Source: Dryobates pubescens
Taxonomy: Eukaryota; Chordata; Aves; Piciformes; Picidae
NCBI RefSeq assembly: GCF_014839835.1
Contig: NC_071646.1
Coordinates: 5,270,001-5,334,000, forward strand
Reading direction: 5' to 3'
Length of the DNA stretch: 64,000 nt
Part shown: positions 11,739 through 21,182 of the stretch, piece after piece
Numbering within the stretch: the stretch's first letter is position 1
How the letters are laid out: every line of letters begins with the position of its first letter
Notes under the pieces: generated by a model
Database searches by the model: none
The model's input: only the letters and a program-made list of their open reading frames with translations
Told to the model about the DNA's origin: nothing
Made by a program: the position numbers and the translations under genes

Positions 11739-12774
11739 CCAGGGAGAAGGATCCCTGGGCTGCTCTGCAATGGAACAGGGCCACTGCCCAAACCCTGCTT
11801 CAAGAGATCCTTGTACCCAGCCCATCCTAAACTCTCATCTCAAGGGTCCCAGCTACAAACCTTAGGGAATCTCACTCATTTAGGTGGTTGCCTGTCAGCT
11901 GTGGAAGCAGAAAGCATTCAACAGCCTTTGTCTCTTTGGGGACTTCTGCCTTAGCTCGTGTCTCTCCCACCACAGCACTCAGCAGATCCTCAGGGAGGCT
12001 GGGGACCTCTCCTGCTGGGGCCCTCCTGGGAAGCCCTCCTTTGGGTCTCTGCTGAGCTGCACAAGCAGCCTGCTTAATGTGCTGCTGCTGGTGGCTTCCT
12101 TTTCATTACAGCTTGCTTTCATCTCCAAGGGGAATTCTTTCTCGTTGCAACAGAGCCTTGCAGGTTTCTTTTCAACTACCAGCTTAATACCTTGCATCTG
12201 TAGTTGGGTGTGCAGAGAATGGGGGGGGGGGGTGGGGGTGGAAGGAAAAGTCTCAGAAGGTGAGCCAAGGGCTTGGGGGGAAGCCAACGTGTCTCAGATC
12301 CACAGTAACGCTGCCTGGCTCTGCTGGAAGCACTAAAGGGCCACGGAGCCTGCGTGTTGCACTCATTTGTTTAGGAAATGAGATCTGCCTTGATGTACTC
12401 AATACCATTACAGCTGCAGCCTAAAAGCTTCCTTGTACTCGCTTATTTCTAATCTGCTCAATTCCCTGGAGCAGCTGAATTGATGGATTCTCTTATCTGG
12501 TCTGGCAGGTTTGTTCTAGATATGCTGTGTGCTCAGGAGGTGAGGTCAGCCCTGGCTGCACGGTGCTGCTGCTCCTGCAGCTTCAGCAGAGCTGCCTCAG
12601 CTGGGCTGCATGGGGCCTGTGTGCACCAGGGCAGGGCTTCTGCCTCCTGCCACCAGCCCTTGGCTGCACAGTGTCTGTGGCCGGTGGCGTTGCCAAGTGG
12701 ACTGGAGGAGGCTTGAAGAAGGAAAGGCAGCTTCAGGACAAGGTTGGGTGTGAGACTGCTTTCTCCTAGCATCT
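11739..12774. other. Non-coding sequence, nothing recognised
   Basis: Contains a long G run with one T near 12222-12239. I see no gene or repeat family here. Confidence 0.5.
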
Positions 12775-13136
12775 GGGGCTGTTCAGCCTGGAGAAGGGGA
12801 AGCTCAGGAGAGATCTTCTGGCTCTCTACGGCTCCCTGAGAAAAGGCTGGAGGGAGGTGGGGGTTGGTCTCTGTTTTTCAAGTCATAAGGCAAGAGGAAA
12901 TGGCCTCAGGTTGGGCCAAGGCAGGTTTAGGCTGGACATGAGAAACAATTTCTTCCTTGAAAGAGTTGTCCAGGCTTGGCTGCCCAGGCAGTGGTGGAGT
13001 CCCTATCCCTGAAGGGGTTTCAAAGCCCTGGAGATGTGGTGCTGAGGGATGTGGTTTAGTGGTGGGCTGGCAGTTGAGGGTTGGACTCAATGATCTTAAA
13101 GGTCTCTTCCAGCCTGAAGGCTTCTGTGATTCTCTG
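12775..13136 (+). repeat. CR1 LINE 3' fragment immediately upstream of let-7k
   Basis: An older-looking copy ending in GTTGGACTCAATGATCTTAA and a GATTCTC tail. It stops about 115 bp before the mature let-7k start, so the miRNA primary transcript probably carries it. Confidence 0.9.
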
Positions 13137-13241
13137 AAGTCTGTTGAACTTTGCTGCATTTCTCTCCACAGGAGCTGCAGAGCAGCCAGTGCCTGGATAA
13201 AGATCAGCTCACTGCCTTCAGCTGCCATGGTCCCAAGCTGT

Positions 13242-13330
13242 CCTTGAGGCTGAGGTAGTAGATTGAATAGTTGTGGAGTCCAATCCTCCCTTTGAGCTAA
13301 CTATACAATCTACTGTCTTTCCTAAGGAGA
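13242..13330 (+). ncRNA. let-7k: let-7k-type microRNA hairpin
   Basis: The mature 5p strand occupies 13251-13272: it begins with the invariant let-7 seed TGAGGTAGTAG and continues ATTGAATAGTT, the sequence I recall for chicken let-7k (A at position 12 and A at 16 relative to let-7a). The 3p arm is 13301-13322 (CTATACAATCTACTG...). The A at position 12 is matched by the 3p arm; the A at 16 faces an A and leaves a mismatch. The loop holds GGAG at 13275-13278, the LIN28 zinc-knuckle site. It lies 187 bp upstream of let-7j, probably on the same primary transcript. Let-7 represses growth and stemness targets through seed pairing. Confidence 0.93.
13251..13272 (+). ncRNA. let-7k: Mature let-7k-5p
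   Basis: Twenty-two bases beginning with the let-7 seed; differs from let-7j-5p at positions 12 and 16 only. Confidence 0.9.
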
Positions 13331-13405
13331 CAGTAAGGTCTTCAGCCTTTGTCATCTGCTTCAACACAAGCATGGAGGCAGGTGGTGGTCATGAGTCAGG
13401 CAAGC

Positions 13406-13430
13406 CCTCTGCTCTGCTCTGCTCTGCTCT
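13406..13430 (+). repeat. (GCTCT)n pentamer in the let-7j basal stem
   Basis: Five pentamers lie directly 5' of the let-7j hairpin. AAGAGCAG at 13519-13526 can pair with a repeat unit, so the lower stem could form in more than one register. Confidence 0.8.
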
Positions 13431-13528
13431 GTGGAGGTGAGGTAGTAGGTTGTATAGTTTGGTGGGAGGGATTTTATCCCATTTCAGGTGATAACTATAC
13501 AGTCTATTGCCTTCCTTAAAGAGCAGCA
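13424..13528 (+). ncRNA. let-7j: let-7j-type microRNA hairpin
   Basis: The mature 5p strand at 13438-13459 is TGAGGTAGTAGG then TTGTATAGTT, identical to let-7a in the mature strand. The 3p arm at 13495-13516 begins CTATACAGTCTATTGCC, and the long loop with GGTGGGAGGG and CAGGTGATAA is as I recall for chicken let-7j. The loop carries both LIN28-type elements: GGAG (13465-13468) and TGAT (13489-13492). The hairpin sits in a CR1-free 2-kb stretch downstream of let-7k. Confidence 0.95.
13438..13459 (+). ncRNA. let-7j: Mature let-7j-5p
   Basis: Twenty-two bases identical to mature let-7a. Confidence 0.93.
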
Positions 13529-15499
13529 AAACCTCTGGAGAACTGGCCCAGCCACAGAGCCTCTGAGGCATCCTCTCTTCCCGCTGAGTGATCCCAAAGC
13601 ACAGCCCAGGGGTGCTGAAGAGCTCAGTGGCTCTTCTCTTACAGCATCCAGCACTGCATTCTTCCAGGAACCTCTCCATGCCTCACTCAAATGCACAGGG
13701 ATCCACCTGCTTGCAGAAAAGCTACCTCTGCTGCATGGGGGCAAGAGAAAATGGCATGAGCTGGGCTGCTCCAGCTCCTGGTGTTCAGCTCCAGGCTTGG
13801 TGTTTGGGGTTTTTTTTGCAGGAGATGGGCTCCAGTTGTAAAAGGTTTAAGTTTTCTTCTGGTCTGGCCTGGAGTCTGGAGGGGGCTGGGTGCCAGAGGC
13901 ACTAAGGGGATGGATCTGAGCTTGTGATTTAAGTTTGCTGTGCCTTATTCTGAAGTTTGGCTTAAGAACCAGATCCAAGGCTGTGGACTCAAAGCCCTGG
14001 GAGCTGATTGGATTTGGCTGCTTGGCCCCTGCTCAGGAAGTGCTTTCTGCTCTGGACAGCTTCCCAGCTGTCCCCCAGTGCAGAGCTAGAGGCTGGTTCT
14101 TTCTTGCTGCTGTGCCAATCCATATCAACCCAGCTCACCTCTGTGCACAGCCTGGGGAGGAGAGCAGGGCTCCTGTGTGTTCACACAGAACAAACCCACA
14201 GCTCAGACTAGGGGAAAGGGGGAGATGTGAGCCTAAGGGAGCAAGCCCTAATCCTTCAGGGTTCTCCAGGCTGGCAGCACTCTCATCTGACAGCAGCCAT
14301 GAGAAGACAGCATCCTCCAGAGCTCTGGCACTCGACAAGGGACAGGGCATTGCTGCCTTCTCCTCCTTCGGAGCAGCTGGGGACTGTCCCTCTGCTGTGC
14401 TCCAAAGTAAGCAGGATCTGTAACAGGATCAGGGCTGCAGCAATTCTCCAGGCCATCTCAGGCCATTATCACTGCCAGGGAGAGCTGAGCCCCTGGGGAG
14501 CGAGGGCAAGCAGGGGACACCTTCTCAGATGAAGTGGGAGGAAGAGAGCAGCAGAAAGAAATCAGAGCCTTGCAATTTCACCCCGAACAAGTGCTCAGGG
14601 AGACCCAGGCCTGGCTGCCTGGACCGTGGGAGTCCCCAGGCTGAAGCAGCTGGTTCAAGGCACCTCTGCTCCTTGGGCTGGGGCGTAGCTGCAGCAGGGC
14701 TGGGACGTGACTTCCTCAGGCTGGGCCACAGCTGCTGGGTGGGGATGCTGCAGCGTCTGGCAGTGAAGGAATGCAGCCCTCTCACCATAAATCTGGTTCT
14801 CCAGCAGCCCTGGCCACTTGCTGTGCAAAACTACAGCTTGGACCTCTCAGATGCATGATTATCCTCTCTAGCTGCCTGCTGAGGGGCAGGGCTCCTGCCC
14901 ACAAATTGCTTGGAGGTTACCAAAATAGCCCCAGGAGCATGGGAACAGAGCAGCAGATCTGTGTTTCCGAGGTATCCTCCAGATAAGGACTAATCCTGCC
15001 TGTCCCAGCTGAAATTGGTTCTGTTCCCCTCCACTGCATCGATGTGGATGTGGAGATTCTCAAGCAGGGAAGCTGTGAGCTGGAAGCCATGAATAAAACA
15101 TCAGGGAGATGTTCTCCTGTGAAAATAAACTTGCTTTGGCTTTTCTCACAGCGTCTGCTCTTTTTTTCCCCCTGCCCTGGAGCCAGCTTGCCAGCTGCAT
15201 TTGGGACCTCTAGAAGGGTGGCCCACAGCCCTGACTCTGTCTCACTGGCCAGCTTCTCTGTCTGACCACAATCCTGAGCATGAAAGGGAAGCCACAGCCA
15301 GGACACCGTGAGGATGTGGGATAGACTGAGTCGGCAGAGCAGCTGAGTCCGTGTCCTCTGGCTGTCAGGAGGTGCTTGTGCTCTCCTGGGCTTCCCCATC
15401 ATGAAGCCCTAACCTGCTTCCTTGCCCTGGGTCTGCTCAAGGGCTACAGGTTGTGCTCTTGTGGCCCAGGAGGAGGATGGTCTCCTGGGCTGCATCAAG
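13529..15499. other. Non-coding sequence downstream of let-7 pair
   Basis: No gene or CR1 recognised. Probably the remainder of the let-7 primary transcript; AATAAA occurs at about 15092-15097 and 15124-15129 on the + strand and could serve as its polyadenylation signal, which is speculation. Confidence 0.4.
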
Positions 15500-16022
15500 A
15501 AGAGTGTGGCCAGCAGGGCAAGTGAGGTTCTCCTGCCCCTCCACTCTGCTCTATTCAGGCCACATCTGCAGTACTGGGTCCAGTTCTAACCTTACAAGAG
15601 AGACAGGGAACTGCTGGAGAGCATCCAGTTGAGGGCCACAAAGATGCTGAGGGGCCTGGAGCAGCTCTGTGAGGAGCAAAGGCTGAGAGCCTAGAGAAGA
15701 GCAGCCCCAGAGGGGAGCTAAGCAATGCTCAGCAAGGGCTAAAGGCTTGGGGGCAAGAAGCTGGGGCCAGACAAGGGGCAGTGGGCACAAACTGATTCCA
15801 CCTGAACAGGAGGAGAAACTTCTTTGGTGTGAGGCTGCTGGAGCCTGGAGCAGGCTGCCCAGAGAGGTTGTGGAGTCTCCTTCTGTGGAGAGCTTCCAAT
15901 CCTCCCCTGGCCATTGTGCTCCTGGGCAAGCTGCTGTTGGTGCCCTGCTGGAGCAGGGGGGGTTGGACTGGATGACCTCCAGAGGTTCCTTCCAACCTCC
16001 ACCATGCTGGAATGCTGGGGTT
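15500..16022 (+). repeat. CR1 LINE 3' portion (distinct subfamily)
   Basis: Contains the ORF2 end and a 3' UTR with GGAGGAGAAACTTCTTTGGT and GTTGGACTGGATGACCTCCA followed by CTTCCAACC. The related copies at 31223 and 52600 have the same GAGCCTGGAGCAGGCTGCCC version of the box, marking a subfamily separate from the AGATGGTGCTGGG type. Confidence 0.9.
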
Positions 16023-17644
16023 CTCTCTGCCTTGGATAGCCCTCGCTAGAAGCATGCTTGTGACTCCCTTATCAGCAACAGGAGAAGATGGAGACTTCCA
16101 GGCTCCACAAACCCATAGTCTCCTCTCTGATAAATCACAACTGGGGCTCAGAAACCAGCCAAGACAATATTTACTTTCTCTAATGCTTCCTGGTGTAAGA
16201 GAAAGGGCACCTCTGCCCAGCAGGAGGGCTGGCTGCCCAGCTGAGCTCATGGGCATGGACATTTAGGGCCACCTGGCTAACTCCTGGCCAGGGTCCCACA
16301 CCACATCTCAGGGGGGCAGCCACACTGTGCCAGCAATGCCCCCCCTGGCTGCAGTGGTAAAGAGGGGCAGGTACCTCCCTGAAGCAAAAAGCAGCCAGGA
16401 GGCAAGATGAAGCTAGGTGAGTCCCCAGCAGTACCCCCAGGGGCATGTGGGACAAGAGCTCTTCCAGCCCAAACACTGAAGGAATATTTCCAGCCAGCTG
16501 GATCCACCAGCAGAGCAGCCCTGGCTACAACTCCCCTGTGCATGGGGGACAGGCTTACCCCAACCCTTCTGACTCAGTGTGCTCAGGAGAGCTTCAGGAG
16601 GCCAAGCAGCCTCCTTTTGCTCAACCAGCACCAGACTCCTCTCCCTGCCCCAGGGATGGGGGGAAAGCAAGCAGGTGGGGCTGATGCAGCAACCAGACCT
16701 TATAAACACCACAACCCCTTCATCTGACCTCAGCTGCCCACAGCTGATGCTTCATGCCCTGCCCTCCTCCCCACCACACATGGCCACGGGGCTGCCAGCA
16801 GCAGGCCAGATCTTTGCTGGGCTCTTGGCTTCTTTTGACCTCTTCAAAGGCTCTCTCAGTGGGATGAGCATCCTTCATGCTAAGCCCAGGAACAGAGTGG
16901 AAATGCTGGAAAAGTCTCTCCCTTGGATCTTTTACATCCTCCCCTTGCCACGTGCTCACCCTCCCTCCTTCCCTGACACCTCCTCTAATGTAGAATTAAA
17001 CCAAACCACCCCAAATGCCCCTGCTGGCAGGGCTCAGCCTTACTGGCAGGGCTCAGCCTTACTGTCCTGGGGTGAGGGAGGGGAAGAGGAGCAGGGATTT
17101 GCTTGCTGGGCTTGAATGCTCTGTTAGGAGGCTCTCTACAAACAGGTCCTTGCACAGCTGCCTGGCTCCAGGAGCCAAAACCTTCAGGAAAAGGGGGGGG
17201 GGAAAAACAACCCCTCAGTGTTTTCACAAGGGCTCAGGAGCTCTCCAAATCTTTTCCAACTGAAACAATTCAGTGATGCTATAAAATATTTAAATCCTGG
17301 AATTCTTTTGAAAGGCTTCTGCTAACCCTGGTAATGGAGCTCCATTGCTCCCAGCTCCATGATGGCCCTCAGCAGGGGGTGGGGGTGGGTCCAGCATTGC
17401 AATAAATCAGCTATTAACCAAAAGAAATGCTTTTCCTCCTCCTTCTATAGCTCATGGGGAATGAATGCTGCAGTTTCCTCCACCCAGATGGAAGAAAAAG
17501 GGAAAAAAAGTTAAATATATTCCCCCCCTCCCCTCCCCCTTCACCCAGATGGAAAAATATCACAGTCCTGCAAAGCTCCACCCCTGCCTGAGCCCTCTCC
17601 CCCTGCAGCAGACGAAGGGACTCCATCATCTGTCTCCAGCCCAA
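16023..17644. other. Non-coding sequence
   Basis: No gene recognised. A 19-bp unit is duplicated in tandem at 17024-17061. Poly-C/T runs occur near 17521-17545 on the + strand and a G run near 17195-17204. Confidence 0.5.
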
Positions 17645-18100
17645 GGCTGGGTTGGGTTATCAGGAAGAAGTTCTTCACAGAGAGGATGGTGAGACCCTGG
17701 AACAGGTTGCTCAGGGAGGTCATGGAGGAAAGAAAGCTCCAGGGAGGCCTTGGGGCTGCTTTCCAGTACCTGAAGGGGCTCCAGGAGAACTGGGCAGGGA
17801 CTTTTGACAAGGGCTGAGAGTGCCAGGACAAGGGGAAATGGCTTTGAGCTGGAAGAGGGGAGCCTGAAGCTGGAGATGAGGAAGAAATCCTTGGCAGTGA
17901 GGCTGGGGAGAGCCTGGCACAGGCTGCCCAGGGAGGCTGTGGCTGCCTCCTCCCTGGAGGTGCTCAAGGCCAGGCTGGATGAGACCTTGAGCAGCCTGGG
18001 CCGGTGGGAGGTGTGCCTGCCCATGGCACGGGGTTGGAGCTGGATGGTCTTTAAGCTCCCTTCCACCCCAAACCTTTCCATGGTTCCCCGAGTCTCTGAT
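17645..18100 (+). repeat. CR1 LINE 3' fragments, two pieces
   Basis: A short piece (about 17645-17725, AGGAAGAAGTTCTTCACAGA to CTCAGGGAGG) is followed directly by a fuller copy (about 17726-18100) that restarts earlier in the CR1 consensus. Either two insertions or a rearranged one. Confidence 0.85.
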
Positions 18101-18119
18101 TCCCCGACAGCAGCTCAGC

Positions 18120-18390
18120 CGCGGGAGCTCAGCCCGCAGCGCACAGCAGCACCTGGCTGGGAGCTTTATTTTTAACCTGATTCTTAACTACGTCTGCTGC
18201 TCGTCATTAAATACAGCCCCGCAGGGCTCCGCAGGGCTCCGCGCAGCTAGCTGCGGAGCTGCCCGCAGCGCCTCCGAGCCTCCCCCACTGCCATCTGCCG
18301 GCCGCCGGCCACCGCTCCCCGCTCCGAGCCCGGCTCCGGCTCCGGCCCCGGCCCCGGCCTGAGAAAACGCCGCGAGGAGCTCCTGCTGCT
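18120..18390. promoter_or_regulatory. Orphan GC-rich / CpG islet
   Basis: The core has dense CpG and, read on the minus strand, GGCCGGGGCCGGGGCC followed by GGAGCC units. It sits between CR1 copies and is not next to the start of any gene I can find. It might be the promoter of an undescribed transcript; no exon supports this. Confidence 0.3.
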
Positions 18391-18471
18391 GGGCTTCTGC
18401 TGCTAGGCTGTGGGGGAGAAGGGAAAGGCAGAGCCACAGGGCAGGAGACAACGGATTGAAGCTTGAGGAGG

Positions 18472-18875
18472 GCAGAGCTAGACTGGAGCACAAACTCGAG
18501 CAGAGGAAGTTCCATCTAAACGTGAGGAGGGTGAGAGGGATGGGAGCTGTTCAGCCTGGAGAAGGATCCAGGGAGACCACAGAGCAGCCTGCCAGTGGCT
18601 GAAGGGTCTGCAGGAGAGCTGGGGAGGGACTTTTGGCAAGGGAGTGCCAGGATGAAGGGCGATGGATTTGAGCTGGAAGAGGGGAGGCTGGGACTGGAGA
18701 TGAGGCTGGGACTGGAGATGAGGTTGGGACTGGAGATGAGGAAGAAATTCTTGGCAGTGAGGGTGGGGAGACACTGGCACAGGCTGCCCAGGGAGGCTGT
18801 GGCTGCCTCCTCCCTGGAGGTGTTCAAGGCCAGGCTGGCTTAAGCCTTGAGCAACCTGGGAGGTGTCCCTGCCCT
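18472..18875 (+). repeat. CR1 LINE 3' fragment
   Basis: Same subfamily as the copy at 17.7-18.1 kb. An 18-bp segment (GCTGGGACTGGAGATGAG) is present three times in tandem at 18687-18740 inside this copy, an internal expansion not seen in the others. Confidence 0.9.
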
Positions 18876-18994
18876 GCACTCAGCTGGGTGCTTGGGGAAT
18901 TTCCTCTGTGTCATCCTCCATCTCCTGCAGCTTCTGCACAGCCTTAAAAGCCTGCAGTTGCAAACCCTGCAAAAACCAGCACCCAGATGCTTTT

Positions 18995-19400
18995 GTCACA
19001 GGCTGGTTTGGGTGGGAAGGGTCCTTTAAAGCTGCAGGGACATCCCCAACCAGAGCAGGTTGCTCACAGCCCCAAACAACCTGACCTGCACTGGTGCCAG
19101 GCATGGGGCAGCTCCCAGCTCTCTGGGCAGCCTGGGACAGGCTCTCCCCACCCTCAGTGTCAAACATTTCTCCCTTCTCTCCACTCTGAATCTGCCTCTT
19201 TTAGATCCAAACCATCACCCCCTGGTCCTGTCACATCAAGCCCTGCCCAAAAGTCTGTCCCCAGCTTTCTGCTTGCTCCCTTGAAGCACTGAAGGGCCAT
19301 CAGAAGGTGTCCCTGGAGCCTTTTCTTCTCCAGGCTGAATGACTCCAATTCTCTCAGCCTGGCCTCACAGCAGAGGGCTTCCATCCCTCCCCCATCATTG
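18995..19400 (-). repeat. CR1 LINE 3' fragment
   Basis: Starts with the complement of the CR1 end (CAGGCTGGTTTGGGTGGGAA) and runs back into the ORF2 end (translation RELESFSLEKKRLQGHLLMA). Diverged. Confidence 0.85.
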
Positions 19401-19629
19401 CTGTGGCTCCCTCTTGGCCTGCTGGACAAGGCTGATGCCCTTCTCGTGCTGAGGGCTCCAGGGCAAGCCCCAAAGCCCCTTCAGCACCCCCCCAGGAGCT
19501 TCATTGTCTTTCAGTGATTCTCCTTTAGCACCCAGTCAAGAGCATTTTACAGACACAACAAGCAGGCCCCCGGCTTCCAGCCCCCCGCAGGAGACACTGC
19601 ACACCCCAGCCTGGGCTTTCACAAGAGGA

Positions 19630-19635
19630 TTTATT
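19630..19635 (-). terminator. PI16: Polyadenylation signal AATAAA (PI16)
   Basis: TTTATT on the + strand reads AATAAA on the minus strand. Cleavage would be expected 10-30 bases further, about 19600-19620. Confidence 0.6.
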
Positions 19636-20490
19636 CAGTGCATGCTCCGGGGTTGCACAGCACACAGCAGCATGGAACACTAACAGGGGCCCTCAGCTCA
19701 TTCTCCATTTCATCTGTTGATGAACTCCAAGGCTGCAACAACCTGAGAAGGGTGTGGGGAGGACTGGGGACTCCCAGTCCCTTCCAGCAGTCTGCAAAGC
19801 TTGTCAGGTATTGAACACACCTCGCTGGGAATCCTCAGGTGAAGGGAGCAGAGACCCAGGGGAATAAAACACACAGAGTCCCAGGTGTCCTACAGCAAGT
19901 CCTGGGAGCACAGTGACCTCCAACAGCTCTCACTTGGCTCTCCTGAGCTCAAGCTGTACCAGCACACGTGATGGTTTGCTTCTCCTGGACCAAGCTCCAG
20001 CACAGCCACAGTAAATGCCAGCCAGGACCTGTATCTAAGTTCCAATACACTGAAGCTATGCAAAGAAGGAAGCCATGCAGAGGAAAGCTGATGGAGCAGC
20101 TGGAGGCTCCTCTTGAGCACTGCAGGATTTTCTTCTGTGCAAGCACAGGGTGCAGGCACAGGCGTAAGGCAGGGCCAGGGACTAACTGTGGAGTGGGTGC
20201 ATGCAGTAGGGAGCAGGGTGGGGAGGAGAGAGGCCAGGGCTGCAGAGGTGTGAGGAGGAGGAAGGGGGAACAGCTGGGGGTCCTGGCCACAGCTGTGCCA
20301 GAACCAGGAAGGAATCAGAAATCCTTGTGGGAAAATACAAAGCCTCTCTTTGGGGGCAAGGAGGGAAGAGCTGAAACTTCTCCCAGACTGGGGCACACAG
20401 ACACAGTGATGGGGAGGGAGAAAGAACATTGCTGCTGGAAACTCCTCCTGAGGAACACCAACTCAGCCATCACATCTCATCTGCAGACAG

Positions 20491-20655
20491 ACACCAAAGC
20501 CAGCCACCAAATCTCATCCACAGACACCAAAGCCAGCCACCAAATCTCATCCACAGACACCAAAGCCAGCCACCAAATCTCATCCACAGACACCAAAGCC
20601 AGCCACCAAATCTCATCCACAGACAAACCCCAAACCCAGCCACCAAGCCTCATCA
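20491..20655. repeat. 33-bp minisatellite in PI16 3' UTR
   Basis: Four essentially identical units start at 20491, 20524, 20557 and 20590, with diverged units before (about 20465-20490) and after (20623-20655). The unit contains CCAGCCACCAAATCTCATCC. Confidence 0.92.
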
Positions 20656-21042
20656 CCACTCAGGCTTCCAGGTCACTCTGCTTCCCCTGGGGACTCGGTG
20701 TAGCAGGGCCTGCCAACCACACAGGTCCTGGGATAGGTCATCACTTCCACCCTGGAGATGGCCCAGAAGCCCAGGAGGGCTGGGGAGAAAGGAGAAGCGT
20801 CCAAGGTCACCAGCATTATGGCAGACACCTTCCTGCCCTTGGGTCTCCTCAGGAAGGGGACCAAGTTCCCACAGGACTGCCAGCTGCCCTTGGCTCATGG
20901 GGGCTGGAGCAGGTAAGGCAGCATAAGAAGAGAGCATCAACCTGAATTGTCCATGGTGCTTCCCAAGCCTACCAGGGTCGTGGAACAACCACTGCTGAAG
21001 AAAGCCTTGGTGCCTGGGACAGGGACAGCTGGGAAAGACCAT

Positions 21043-21182
21043 TCAAAGCAGGAGGCCCACCAGGATGAGACTGGGGAGGAGGAAGAGTGAAAGGCCCAGG
21101 CAGGCACTGGGGGCTCCAGCTGTGGGACCATCCATGCTTGTCTGGTCTGAGTTTGTCTCCAGTTCCTCAATGTCCAGGGCAC
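21043..21182 (-). CDS. PI16: PI16 exon 6 (GPI-anchor-type C terminus)
   Basis: Codes G823 to L868: an acidic linker ([18 protein letters not shown]), small residues PTAGAPSA as likely cleavage zone, then a hydrophobic tail [18 protein letters not shown] and stop TGA. Acceptor CTGCCAGCAG. Human PI16 also ends in a hydrophobic GPI signal. Confidence 0.88.

Larger units (their letters stand above)
19610..21042 (-). other. PI16: Probable 3' UTR of PI16
   Basis: From the stop codon at 21043-21045 the minus strand runs about 1.4 kb with no CR1 to an AATAAA at 19630-19635, the first signal seen downstream of the stop. It carries a 33-bp tandem repeat. The end point is inferred from the signal only. 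Confidence 0.55.

Noticed and set aside
1-19600. MTCH1 or FGD2 exons expected beyond PI16
   Set aside because: No frame resembles either protein; they may lie beyond the left edge.
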